Assembly (NCBI RefSeq): GCF_023635005.1
Contig: NZ_JAMLJM010000001.1
Span: 372,001 to 436,000, forward strand
Source of the DNA: Flavobacterium luminosum
Lineage (GTDB): Bacteria > Bacteroidota > Bacteroidia > Flavobacteriales > Flavobacteriaceae
Direction of reading: 5' to 3'
DNA length: 64,000 nucleotides
The notes under the pieces were generated by a model. That model did not search any database, was not told the origin of the DNA, and saw nothing but the letters and a program-made list of their open reading frames with translations. Position 1 is the first letter of the stretch, and each line of letters opens with the position of its first letter. Both the position numbers and the translations under genes were made by a program. Positions 34,119-44,800 of this stretch are shown here, piece by piece.

Positions 34119-35018
34119 TTATCTTAAAAATTTATCTAAAATATATACCAATTGAAGTAATGATATGTAAGTAACGCTAACCAACATCAAGTTTTTAGCA
34201 GCTTTATCCGTGCGGAGTTGATACAAACGCATTGCATAAAACAACATCCAAACACCTAACAAAAGAACTATCACTGTAGACACGGTGGTCAAGTACAATT
34301 GTCCTGTATAGCCAAAGGTAGGCAAAATTGAAGCTACGACCAACCACAAGGTATACAATATAATTTGCATCGCAGTCGCTTTATCTTTATTCCCTGTTGG
34401 CAACATAAAAAAGCCACCTTTTTTATAATCGTCATACAAAAACCAACCAATAGCCCAAAAATGAGGAAACTGCCAAAAAAACTGAATTAAAAATAAGGTT
34501 CCCGCCTCTATTCCAAACTCATCTGTAGCCGCAACCCATCCTAACATAAAAGGAATTGCGCCTGGAAACGCGCCCACAAAAACAGAAAGTGGCGTTTTAG
34601 TTTTTAGAGGAGTGTAAACACTCGTGTACAAGAAAATGGAAATAGCACCAAACATGGCCGATTTCGGATTAATCATATATAAAATGACTATTCCGATTAA
34701 AGTTAAAGTTGCCGCAATCCAAAAAGCTGTTCTGGTTGACATTCTCCCTGAAGGAATCGGTCTGTTTTTCGTACGATCCATTAACACATCCAAATCTTTT
34801 TCGATGATTTGATTGTAAGCATTAGATGCTCCTACCATACAATAACCTCCAATAGCCAACATCAGCAATACCTTGATTTGGTCTGCGCCCAATTCATCTA
34901 CTCCTAACAAATAACCTGCTATGGAAGAAAAAACCACACTAAGAGCCAAGCCGGCTTTAGTAATTTCTTTGAAATCAGTGAAAATTGTCTTAATCGACGA
35001 TGAATTAGATTCGTTCAA
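34119..35018 (-). CDS. ctaB: Heme o synthase (protoheme IX farnesyltransferase)
   Basis: 299-aa UbiA-type prenyltransferase that farnesylates heme b to heme o for the oxidase. Family motifs are the NQIIEKDLDVLMDRTKNRPIP loop near the first Asp-rich site and the YDDYKKGGFFMLP loop at the second. About nine membrane helices. I chose the TTG at 35018: the longer in-frame TTG at 35060 sits inside a TATCTTTG promoter box, and the shorter protein begins at the conserved region. First gene of the oxidase operon. Confidence 0.93.
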   Translation of the reverse strand: MNESNSSSIKTIFTDFKEITKAGLALSVVFSSIAGYLLGVDELGADQIKVLLMLAIGGYCMVGASNAYNQIIEKDLDVLMDRTKNRPIPSGRMSTRTAFWIAATLTLIGIVILYMINPKSAMFGAISIFLYTSVYTPLKTKTPLSVFVGAFPGAIPFMLGWVAATDEFGIEAGTLFLIQFFWQFPHFWAIGWFLYDDYKKGGFFMLPTGNKDKATAMQIILYTLWLVVASILPTFGYTGQLYLTTVSTVIVLLLGVWMLFYAMRLYQLRTDKAAKNLMLVSVTYISLLQLVYILDKFLR

Positions 35019-35041
35019 GGTTTTAAATTTAAAAACAGCTG

Positions 35042-35065
35042 CAAAGATAGGAATAAGCAAAGATA
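35042..35065 (-). promoter_or_regulatory. Tandem -7 boxes upstream of ctaB
   Basis: Two TATCTTTG boxes on the minus strand at 35042-35049 and 35058-35065, about 25-45 nt before the chosen start. They suggest two transcription starts for the oxidase operon, or one true and one chance match. Confidence 0.55.
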
Positions 35066-35091
35066 AAATTCAAAACTAAATTTCTATTTTT

Positions 35092-37194
35092 TTAATAATC
35101 GAAATACCAGTTAAAAACATCAGCCCTAATTCCCACACTAAACCATGAAGTATTTTCTTTGAAAAGGTTTGGGGTTGTTACTTTCGGCTGAATGGTACGG
35201 TACATTATATTTCCAAAAACCTTCAAGTTTGTATGTGGATTCACTAAATAACCAGCTTGAAAATCAGCTATAAACATTTTAGCTCTATTTCCTTGCCCTA
35301 CTTTCACTCCGGTATCGTAAGGTCTATCTTCTTCATAATCCTTATAAATATTGGAACCATAGTTAAAAGAATCTGTAGCAGTATCAAAATCAAAACCACG
35401 AACCCCAACACTTAATTGTGCGTTTGCAAACCATCTTCCTTTGGTGTAACGGGCAATTCCGGTCATTTCATTAAAATTAGATCCCCAATTATGTCCCATA
35501 CTTTGATTGTTGTGACCGTAATTCGTTAACGGATTGCTATGAGCATAGGTATAAGGTCGAACATGATTGTACTCTGCTTGTAAAAAGAGATTTTCCACAC
35601 CAAAAGCATTGTAATATTTAGCTCCTAACTGATAGCCGAACTTATTTTTCCAGCTCTTTTCCCCTGCTTTTACATCGCCCAAACTAAATTCATCCAATAA
35701 AAACTGACCGTATAAATTGATAAAATTATTCCATTTGTATTTAGACGTTAATCCCAAAACTGCATTACCGCTTCTAGAGGACGAAGTAAATTCTACCGAA
35801 CGGAAAAATATAATAGGATTCACAAAACTCATATCAAAACCTCTATCATTGGTATTGGTCCAAACTACCGATTCAAAAAAACCTAAATTCCATTTTTTTG
35901 AGACATTCCAACTCAAATAGTGATTCGCCATGAATTTAGTGGCATACGTTTTATCTAAAGTCACTTCAGGACGCACATCTTTTAACCACATATAGGTATT
36001 GGTATACTTAATCTTCCAAAAAGTCGTGTTGATTTTCACAAAAGGATAAGGACTCGCACCATCTCCTTGTAGCAACGAACGGTAACCATCACCAATAAAA
36101 TTTCGACCATAACCTAATTGCAGATTAAAAAATTTACTTGGCGCAAAAGTAATATTAGCTTCAGCGGAAGGAAAATCGAAATTGGTTTCTTTAAAATCTT
36201 TTGCAATTCCTATTCCTGGGATTATAGCTGGATTTCCTCCCGAAGGCTTTATAGACATCGCATAACGGTTATAGTAATCTGCAAAAACTCCTTGACTTTC
36301 GTATATACTAGCCGTGAAGTTAAATTGTTTTCCTAATCCTCCTTGAATCTGAATGGCTCTAGTATTCACAAAAGTGTAACTTTCGGAGCTGGGATCTGCT
36401 TTACCAAGACGTAAGTCTACTATTGGGTTCATCGTAAACCAATAATCATTGCCTTGGATAGCCACTAGATTTTCGTTGAATAATTTTCTGCCAATCCAAC
36501 TGGTCTTGTTCAACTTTATTTTTTCATACGCTTGATTCAAATCATAGTATTTAGACACTTCAGCATACGTAAATGGCTTTGAACCTGTATGACTATTAGT
36601 ACCTATCTGATTCATTTCATCATCAAACTGCGAATAAAAACTATGCGAAAAAGGAATATTTAAATTACTGACTAAATGCGGATTATCAAATTTAACGTAT
36701 TCTTTTTGAATCGTTTCGAATTCGTTATTCTCGTTATTTTTCAATCGAGATATGTCATTTGACTGAATGAACTGTTGTTGCTTTTGTAAATCGGCAGCAC
36801 TCTGTAAAGGAATTGCTATATGCATTCTGTAAGTCGCATAGGTAGGCTTTCCATTGTGCGTGGCTGGTTCTATTTGAGGTAATGAATTGAAAACTCTTCT
36901 AGCTTCTGCAGCCAATTCAGGATAAAAAGCATCTACATACAACACTTTAAAAGTCCCCAAAGTATCCACTTCGAAAAGTGTGATTACTTTTCCTTTGTAC
37001 TCTTTCTGTTTTACTACTTCAGGAAGTTGAAAATTAGCATACACGAAATCTTGAATCTGATTATAGAAACATTTCTCAAGATCTTGATTCAACGTTTTTT
37101 CACAAGATGGAAATACAGGAAACCTTTCTGAATTGCCAACTTGAGCAATCGTATACTGTGAAATAAAAAAAAACAGAAAAAGAGCTTTTCTCAT
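35092..37194 (-). CDS. remB: Gliding motility protein RemB (TonB-like domain plus outer-membrane barrel)
   Basis: 700-aa surface-exported protein. After a signal peptide (1-18), residues about 55-130 resemble a TonB C-terminal domain (KGKVITLFEVDTLGTFKV, AARRVFNSLPQIEPA-type pattern). The remaining 550 or so residues form an outer-membrane-type beta region with aromatic/glycine strands ending in WYFDY. In F. johnsoniae, RemB is a motility-linked protein encoded a few genes from sprA, and the order here (remB-deoC-vanZ-gcvH-sprA) matches what I recall. It begins 3 nt after deoC, so co-transcription is likely. Confidence 0.82.
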   Translation of the reverse strand: MRKALFLFFFISQYTIAQVGNSERFPVFPSCEKTLNQDLEKCFYNQIQDFVYANFQLPEVVKQKEYKGKVITLFEVDTLGTFKVLYVDAFYPELAAEARRVFNSLPQIEPATHNGKPTYATYRMHIAIPLQSAADLQKQQQFIQSNDISRLKNNENNEFETIQKEYVKFDNPHLVSNLNIPFSHSFYSQFDDEMNQIGTNSHTGSKPFTYAEVSKYYDLNQAYEKIKLNKTSWIGRKLFNENLVAIQGNDYWFTMNPIVDLRLGKADPSSESYTFVNTRAIQIQGGLGKQFNFTASIYESQGVFADYYNRYAMSIKPSGGNPAIIPGIGIAKDFKETNFDFPSAEANITFAPSKFFNLQLGYGRNFIGDGYRSLLQGDGASPYPFVKINTTFWKIKYTNTYMWLKDVRPEVTLDKTYATKFMANHYLSWNVSKKWNLGFFESVVWTNTNDRGFDMSFVNPIIFFRSVEFTSSSRSGNAVLGLTSKYKWNNFINLYGQFLLDEFSLGDVKAGEKSWKNKFGYQLGAKYYNAFGVENLFLQAEYNHVRPYTYAHSNPLTNYGHNNQSMGHNWGSNFNEMTGIARYTKGRWFANAQLSVGVRGFDFDTATDSFNYGSNIYKDYEEDRPYDTGVKVGQGNRAKMFIADFQAGYLVNPHTNLKVFGNIMYRTIQPKVTTPNLFKENTSWFSVGIRADVFNWYFDY

Positions 37195-37197
37195 GAA

Positions 37198-37941
37198 TTA
37201 ATAGTTTTCGTTGGAAACATTACCGTCTGCAATCGTTTTAGCAGCAGAAGTACCTATTCTTTTTACACCCAAATTAATCATCTCCAATGCTTCTTTCAAA
37301 TTTCTAACGCCTCCCGCCGCTTTAACCGGAAGAGGATTAGCATTTTCTAACATTAAAGTAATTGTAGGAACTGTGGCCCCGTTAGGCAATCCGTCTCTAG
37401 TTTGATAGAATCCTGTAGAAGACTTTACGAAAACATTATGATATTGGTCTTCGTCAAAATTAGCAACTATCACATTTTTAATTAACGATGAAATTTTTAT
37501 GATTTCCTCATCAGTCAATGCCGCTACTTCAATAATAAATTTCACGACTTTATTGTGCAGTAAACCTAAACGAGTGCATGACAACACCTCTTCTTTTACC
37601 TGATGTATTTCTCCACGTTTAAACGCTTCGTAATTTATTACATAATCCAATTCATCCGCCCCATCACTAATGGCCTGTTCAGCTTCGCTTAATTTTTCTT
37701 CTATCGAAGATATTCCACCAGGAAAATCAATCACCGTACCGATCAAAACATTAGAATTGGCATCAGCAATCATTTTTCTTGCCATTTTCACCATATCTGG
37801 ACGAATCATTATCAACTTAAATCCTTCATCGATTGCTTCCTGAATGGCTTGACGCACGACTTCTTTATTTTCGCTTTCTGTTAAATTCGCTTGTTCTGCA
37901 GTTTTTAAATAGGTAGAATCTAAATATTGTTTAATGTTCAT
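37198..37941 (-). CDS. deoC: Deoxyribose-phosphate aldolase
   Basis: 247-aa class I aldolase that splits 2-deoxyribose 5-phosphate into acetaldehyde and glyceraldehyde 3-phosphate in deoxynucleoside salvage. The Schiff-base lysine is K173 in FVKSSTGF, and the second active-site lysine is K207 in VKAAGGVR. Length is close to the family norm. It lies directly upstream of remB with a 3-nt gap, and is separated from the VanZ-like gene by a hairpin. Confidence 0.95.
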   Translation of the reverse strand: MNIKQYLDSTYLKTAEQANLTESENKEVVRQAIQEAIDEGFKLIMIRPDMVKMARKMIADANSNVLIGTVIDFPGGISSIEEKLSEAEQAISDGADELDYVINYEAFKRGEIHQVKEEVLSCTRLGLLHNKVVKFIIEVAALTDEEIIKISSLIKNVIVANFDEDQYHNVFVKSSTGFYQTRDGLPNGATVPTITLMLENANPLPVKAAGGVRNLKEALEMINLGVKRIGTSAAKTIADGNVSNENY

Positions 37942-37977
37942 TTATTCAAATTTTAATAAAATATAAAAATATAAAAA

Positions 37978-37995
37978 ATCCCACCGAAGTGGGAT
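37978..37995 (-). terminator. Terminator after the VanZ-like gene
   Basis: Stem ATCCCAC / GTGGGAT with a CGAA loop, followed on the minus strand by a T-rich run. It ends the gcvH-vanZ transcript before deoC. Confidence 0.75.
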
Positions 37996-38023
37996 ATTAT
38001 TTTAAAATATTTGCTTTAGCAGA

Positions 38024-38437
38024 TTATTGCTTCATTAGCTGGGATACCGTTATTAATCCTAAGACACTTCCAAAAGTATTGGATAAAGCATCAAAAAAAT
38101 CGGCTTGTCTATTTAAGGTGAACATTCCTTGAGCAATTTCAATAAAAATACCTAAAGAAACAGATAACAATAGTAACCACATTTTGAAATTCGATTTTAT
38201 CATTTTTCTGTAGTAAAGATAACGATACCATAAAAAAACGAAACCGAAATAAAATCCAAAATGGACTATTTTGTCAGCATAAGGCAATTCGAATTTTGGA
38301 ACACCTGAAGGAACTTTAAAACTAAGATAGAATATTAGAAAAGTCCAGCAAAGAGCGGTCCAAAAAGAGAATTTATTAGGCTCCGATAAGCGCTTTATAA
38401 TCTTCACTTGAAAGTAAGCTATCGATTTCTGAAGCAT
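38024..38437 (-). CDS. VanZ family membrane protein
   Basis: 137-aa protein with about four membrane helices in the VanZ-like family, whose members are widespread and mostly unlinked to antibiotic resistance. The ATG at 38437 lies 62 nt inside gcvH, in another frame. A GTG at 38407 would reduce the overlap to about 32 nt, so the start is unsure. The overlap implies translational coupling to gcvH. No function can be assigned. Confidence 0.78.
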   Translation of the reverse strand: MLQKSIAYFQVKIIKRLSEPNKFSFWTALCWTFLIFYLSFKVPSGVPKFELPYADKIVHFGFYFGFVFLWYRYLYYRKMIKSNFKMWLLLLSVSLGIFIEIAQGMFTLNRQADFFDALSNTFGSVLGLITVSQLMKQ

Positions 38438-38756
38438 CAGAGATTTTAACTTTAATCATCCATGCCGCTCCGTAAGGATCAGAATTCACTAACTCTGGGT
38501 TAGATTCTAGCTCTTCGTTGAATTCTACAATTTCACCAGACAAAGGCAAGAATAAATCAGAAACTGTTTTCACCGCTTCCACTGTTCCAAAAACTTCATC
38601 TTTACTTAAGGTTTGGTCAAGTGTATCTACTTCAACGTACACAATATCACCCAATTCTTTCTGAGCAAAATCTGTAATTCCTATCGTAGCGATATCTCCT
38701 TCAACACTTACCCATTCGTGGTCTTTTGTGTACTTCAAGTTAGTTGGTATGTTCAT
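38376..38756 (-). CDS. gcvH: Glycine cleavage system H protein
   Basis: 126-aa lipoyl carrier protein that shuttles the aminomethyl group between the P and T proteins of glycine cleavage. The lipoylated lysine is K63 in [11 protein letters not shown]. Length is normal. gcvT and gcvP are not nearby; an isolated gcvH downstream of sprA fits Flavobacterium gene order. It overlaps the VanZ-like gene. Confidence 0.96.
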   Translation of the reverse strand: MNIPTNLKYTKDHEWVSVEGDIATIGITDFAQKELGDIVYVEVDTLDQTLSKDEVFGTVEAVKTVSDLFLPLSGEIVEFNEELESNPELVNSDPYGAAWMIKVKISDASEIDSLLSSEDYKALIGA

Positions 38757-38781
38757 TTTTTCAATAAATTAAATTTCTAAA

Positions 38782-38789
38782 CAAATGTA
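38782..38789 (-). promoter_or_regulatory. -7 box upstream of gcvH
   Basis: TACATTTG on the minus strand in the 93-nt gap between sprA and gcvH, 26 nt before the gcvH start. It supports a separate gcvH-vanZ transcript. Confidence 0.45.
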
Positions 38790-38849
38790 AAATTAATCGA
38801 TCAATATTACTACTATTTCACAAGTTTATTTTTATTGTGATTTCATTTC

Positions 38850-41800
38850 CTAATTACCAAAATTATAACGCAATGTGAATCCGGAACGCACATTAGTTAA
38901 TGGAAAAGCGGTTGAAATTACAGCTTTTGAGAACGAATAATCAAAATAAAACGAAGTCGTTAAGTTTTTATTAAAATTATAATCGCCCGTCAATTTAGCA
39001 GAAATCAAATTTTGCCCTCCTCCTAACTGATTGTTGTTGTAATCTATATTTCTAACAATGGTTTTGTTATTTCTATAAGAAAAATCAGCTCTTAAATTGA
39101 TATCACTCTTAACCACTCCTGTAGGATTGTCTGCTAAAGAAGATTTAATTTTCACATCCTTGATTCTGTAACCAAAACCGAAAATATATTCAAAACCTCT
39201 CATTTCAGTAAGCAAATTATTATCGAAACTCAGTGATAAAGTTCTATCTTTTTTCATCTCTGCTAAGATTTTCACAGAGTTTTTCATTTCGAAATCCAAA
39301 CGAATCAAAGGACTGAACTGTTCTGTTAAATTGACATTGGCAATAATCGTCTTATTGAAAAAGTTCCAAGTATCATTCTGTTGTCCTCCCGGGTCTTTAT
39401 CGTACTCAAAATTCGAACGGAAAGAATTCAAAGTATAAGCCGCTTTATATCCATGTTGAATCGAGAACCTCTTGAATTTATCTTTAAAGAACTTGTAACG
39501 CATAAATCCCGTGTATCGTAAAGTCCAGTTAGGAATAGGTATGTTTCTGAAAGCATCCAACGAAACTCCCGAAGCATTGCCGCCAGTGTAAGCCGCCATG
39601 AAAGCAGGCAACAATACCGCTTGATTGTTTTTACCAAAACCTACAGGATAACCTTGATTGGCTAAATAGAAAGCATAGTTTGGATCGTTCGTGTCAGTAG
39701 GTATTGGATATGCCGCATCGCCATATCGATTAAAAGAATTGCTTCCATAATGTTGGGTTGCCAATCGTTCTGCGACTTTCAATCGGTTGTTTCTAAATTG
39801 CTCAAAAGCTTCCGAATAATTCTCATCACTTTGTGAAAAAGCGGTTCGAATCATATTCGTTGAGATAGAGAAATTCCCAAAACTGTAAGGAGAACGCGAA
39901 TTATAGACACCGCCAACCGCATCAAACTGCTCAGAGAAATTCTCCGCCATGGTTCTATCTGCACTCAAATCTATTTTTAAATCAGGGAACAACTCCATAT
40001 TAGCGGTTGCTGTAATTTGTTTGTTATTAATTTGAGTGAAATTCTGATTGAATTCTGGATAATTCGTCAACCAACCTCTTTTAGCGGCTTCAAAACGAAC
40101 ATCATCTTGCATACCAAAAACAAATCCCAATGACGGTCTTGACGAACCCAAGAAGCCAATAGAAGGCAAATATCCTGGCAACATTGTACCATTGGTTTCC
40201 GTGTAATTGATCTGCACATTCTTAACGCTAGTCACCACACCTATCAAACCGTCAAGCCAAATATTAGGTTTCACTTCTTTTTCTTTAGGTTTGGCTACAA
40301 TCTTTTCACCTGGTTTTGGCGGTACTACAGGAGTTGCAGCAGTCTTCGGTTTTTTCACCCTCTCCGAACTTTTCACCAATCCTATATACTTATAAAAAGT
40401 GCTCATAGTAAAACTGGTGTTTAATTTATGAGAATTTGCATTTTGAATTGTATTCCCTAAATTATATCCGTTAAAATCCTGAGCTTGAAATGAAGCACGA
40501 TTCCAAGAGTAATCTCCCGTATAAGTGTAATCAGATTTGACAAAAGCCAAGAAAGGAATCTTTGCTACCGGCAACTCGTAATTTACAGTTAACTGTTGAT
40601 TGTGTTGATTCGGCATACCGATATTCCAATAATCATCCCAGATCGTAAACTCCGGATCTTGCTGATTCATTTCGTCTAGATAATTACGAACGATGTTGCC
40701 TGTCGTTGCTGTATAATTTAAACGCAATGATTTTGTTAGATTGAAATTGAATCCATAGTTGTAATTGAACAAGAAATTTCGCTTGAACAAAGGTTGAAGA
40801 CCAATTCCTTGCACATTATCTACATCTCTGAATTCTTGTTTGTTAAACTGTCTTAAGATGGAAGAACTGAAATTAACATTGGTAGGCAGATAATTGAAAT
40901 TAAAATCACTCAGTAATTTCCAATAACTGCTTTTTTTCATAAACTTCGTGTTCTTGAAAGGCTCGACAGGTTTCGGTTTAAAAGAATAATTATAATCTGC
41001 CGATGTTCTAACCTGTTGATCTAAAAGGCCTTCAATTTCAAAGTCTCTATGTTCCATCTGACTGAAAGAATATGAAAGAGTTAAATTTTCTGGATCATAA
41101 AAATGTTGTTTCTGGTCTGGACCTCTTTCCTTTCTTACACCAATAAAACTAATACTCTGACGTTTGGTGAAATCCTCAGCTCTTTTCTTTATTGCTTCCT
41201 TTTCCTGAGCACTCGTAGTGGCATTTAAAACATCTTTGAGCTTTAAATCTTGATACAATGGATCGTATTCCGGCGTGATTATTTGCTCACCAACGGCATA
41301 ATTCATCGGCAAATTAATTCCCCATTTTTTAGGTAACAATTTACCCAAATTCACATTAGTCACTATGTCGTAAATTTTAGCATCTTCGCGACTACGTTCG
41401 TTTGGACTTTGTTCTATTCCACCAAAACCAATGGTATTCATACGACCTGTAGCGGAAAGCGTCATGAAATCTGCTAAATTGGTATCTAAACTAGCAATAG
41501 CCGCCATTCCGCCTTCGCTATTCATATCTGCCAAACGCAACTCATTAAACCATACTTCTCCACGAATATAGTCATTAGGGTTATTGTTAGCATTTTTAAC
41601 CCCGAGCATCATGGTTCTTACAAATCCGATATTAGGATTTCCCTTGATTCCAATTCGAAGACCATCTACTTCGATATAATAGATTCCGTTTTCGTCAAAA
41701 TTCGGATTACTTGGATCTGCTTTTAAACTCTCCGATTTAATTTTAGAAAGTAAGCTCAATTGAAGATCTATTTGATTTTCTTCTGGCCAGATTAAACTGG

Positions 41801-44800
41801 GATCAGAAATAGGCTGTGAAGTACCGGTAACTTCCCCTTGTCCAAATTCTGTTATTTTTAATGGGATTTCAACTTGATAGAAATTATTTGTAAAGTCATT
41901 ACCAAATCTCAAGAATCCATACATCTTCTTCTGTCTTAAACTACTTAAAACATCCGAATTACTATTGGTTACATCACTTGGCAATGCTTCAGCATGTAAA
42001 AACATTTTTAATTTTTTATACTGACGCATGTCTACATTCACATTCTTGAACGTAGCTCTTGAATCTCCTCCTTCTAAACCTTTGGTGCCCGATTGAGCAT
42101 TATCTTTATCATACACTCGCAATGAAAGTGATTGCTCGTTTTGATTGATAATGGTATTGTTGTTATTTAATTGCTCTCGTTCCACACCAGGAGGAGTAAC
42201 ATAACGAACAGGTCTTCGGTTAGTATTTTCTTCAATATTGACTCCCTGAACATCGAAACCTGTTGGATCGTCGTCATTATTACCATCGACATTCGGTTGT
42301 AATGAAGACAAATACTTACGGAATTCTCCTCTTACTAAATCTAATGACCCAAAACGCAATGTTATTTTATCATTGAAACCATGCATCAACATACGCATGA
42401 AACGAATCGATCTTAAATCTGAAATTTCTCCGTATTTAGGTCCATTTTCATCAATAGGAATTTTGAATTGTATCCATCGAGTAGGAACTGTATTCCCATT
42501 TGCCATAGTTTCTACGCCTTCTCTAACATCGGTAACATATAAATCACCTACTTTCATGTTAGGCTTAATATCTACATCAAATTTATAATACGCTTCAATG
42601 GTATTCATCGTATTATCGCGGTTGATATCTTCCACATCAGGTGTAGTCACAGAACCTCTATTCGTATCTGTTACCTCAACTGGTGAATTTCCTTCGTTAC
42701 CGTTGTATCTCTTGTACCGATCTGTAATAGATCCTGAAGCGCTTAAAAAATACTCATAATTATCTTGAGAAGGATCGGGATCACTAGCAAAATTAGGATG
42801 CTTAGCCGCTTCTTCAGCATCGTTCAAACCATTCAACCCTACGTCTTGTTGCTTTCTATTACCCGGATCTGTATCAAATGCATAAATTAATGATTGTGAA
42901 GCCGGAACTTTGCCCCAATCGGTTTCATATACCGCCTGATTTGAACCAGGAATAGGTAAACCATTTTCGTATACTTTTTTATTGTCTTTTAAAACATCTT
43001 CTGAAATTTCACCTAAATGAATAGATACTTTTCCAGTATTCGTAGGGCTAGCAGCACTTCCAGTTTCATAGTATGGATCCTGAACCCAAAACTGAATATA
43101 CTCTACATTGGCTTGCTCGAAATTAGTCGAGGTAATAGGACGCATAATCCCTCCAAAATTTTCCTGAGGGTTGCTCAATAAATTATTAACAGATGAAGGA
43201 TTATAATTGTATGGTCCACGTTCTTTAGGATAATATGTTAAATCGAGCGTAGTAATAACTGTTGTTTGTCCCGCTGCAATATCGGTTTGTGGATACAACT
43301 CTCTACTATAAATTCTACGGGTGTCGTAACGAGAAATATCATTATCGCTAAGTCCCGCAGGTCTTTGTACCGTGTAAAAAATTGGATCTATTGTATACCA
43401 TGAGAATTTTGCTCTCTTGTAACCATAGCCTAAAACATCTCCACTGGCTTTATCCTGAAATTCGTCCGGTACACTCGATAAGGTCCAAGCTAGAGGCGCT
43501 TTCATATCTATCGTTGATTGAGAACCTTCAAAATCATCTACATATACCGTTGACTCACCTTGGAAACGGTCCGCTTTTGGTGTTCCTGGTTTTAAAAACG
43601 CCACTTCACCTCTAAACGATAAATTAGAAGGCACATCAGTATCAATATTCGGTAGTTTATTCACCAATCTCGTGAAAAAAGGTACTTCTGTAGAAAAAGT
43701 AGTATTCAGACCAAAAATGGTATTGTTTACCGATTCCTGACCATAGTTTGTTTTTTGAGTAAATGGTCTTTCGGACATATTTAAAATTGTTCCTCCCAAT
43801 TGGAATTTATCCGAAAATTTATGCTCAACATTAACCCCAACAAACCTTCTAGTCTGTTGACCAAAAACCGCATTGTTTTCTACCGAAACATTAATGGGCA
43901 CACCCGAAGCCTGTAAAGCAGGATCCAGAATTTCTACACGTCCCGATTGATAATTCACACTATAATCAATTCCTTCCTGAAGTACACGTCCACCTGCCGT
44001 CACCACTACCGAACCTCTAGGCACATTAGTCGCACCCAATGAAATTCCTTGACCCGTAGAAGACTTAAACCTTCCTTTTAATTGGAATTTATTTTTGTCA
44101 CTATCCTGCAAAGCCAAAGCTTGTGTTTTCTTGTACAAGTTTCTGAAAACATATTTCTTCTGGTTAGGATTGTAGGTTGTCTCGTCGTTGTAATCTTGAA
44201 TAGTATTGGTGTCCTTTAATTTATCGAACAATAACTTACCGAAAGGCTCTACGGTTGTAAAAATGATTCGCGCATTTTGAGGATCGACTGTCAAACCTGG
44301 AATAAAATCGAAAAAACCATCTCCTCTGGTTTGAGGGTCATTAGTTGGATTTAATCGATCCATATTGAATACTCGCAACAATGGTGTTTTCTCCACTTCA
44401 TTATCTATAGTTGGATTTGATGGAAAAGAATAACCAGAAACCGAAGAGATATAATTCACTGGTGAAGGATCCGTGTATAGGATATTTAGTTTAAAATCAT
44501 TTTGATCCAACTGATAAGCTCCTGGAATTTGGTAAATATTTTTCATCATCAAATTCCAAACCGGCTTGTTCACATTGGTTAAATTCCCTTTCAGCATTTT
44601 TAAAATCAACGCTTGAGATGAAGGAATATTATTTGTATCAACTTGTGTAGCATCTACACCATCTGTTCCAAATTCACCCACTTGGTAAACTTCGCCACCT
44701 ATGGTATATTGATACGCAACAGCCAACACCTCATCATTAGTCAACCTTTGGTTTAATGAAATATAACCCAACTGCGGATGAAAAGTATATTCGTTAGGAG

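Noticed and set aside
38024..38437. VanZ similarity suggesting glycopeptide resistance
   Set aside because: VanZ-like proteins are common and usually unrelated to resistance. There is no van cluster here.
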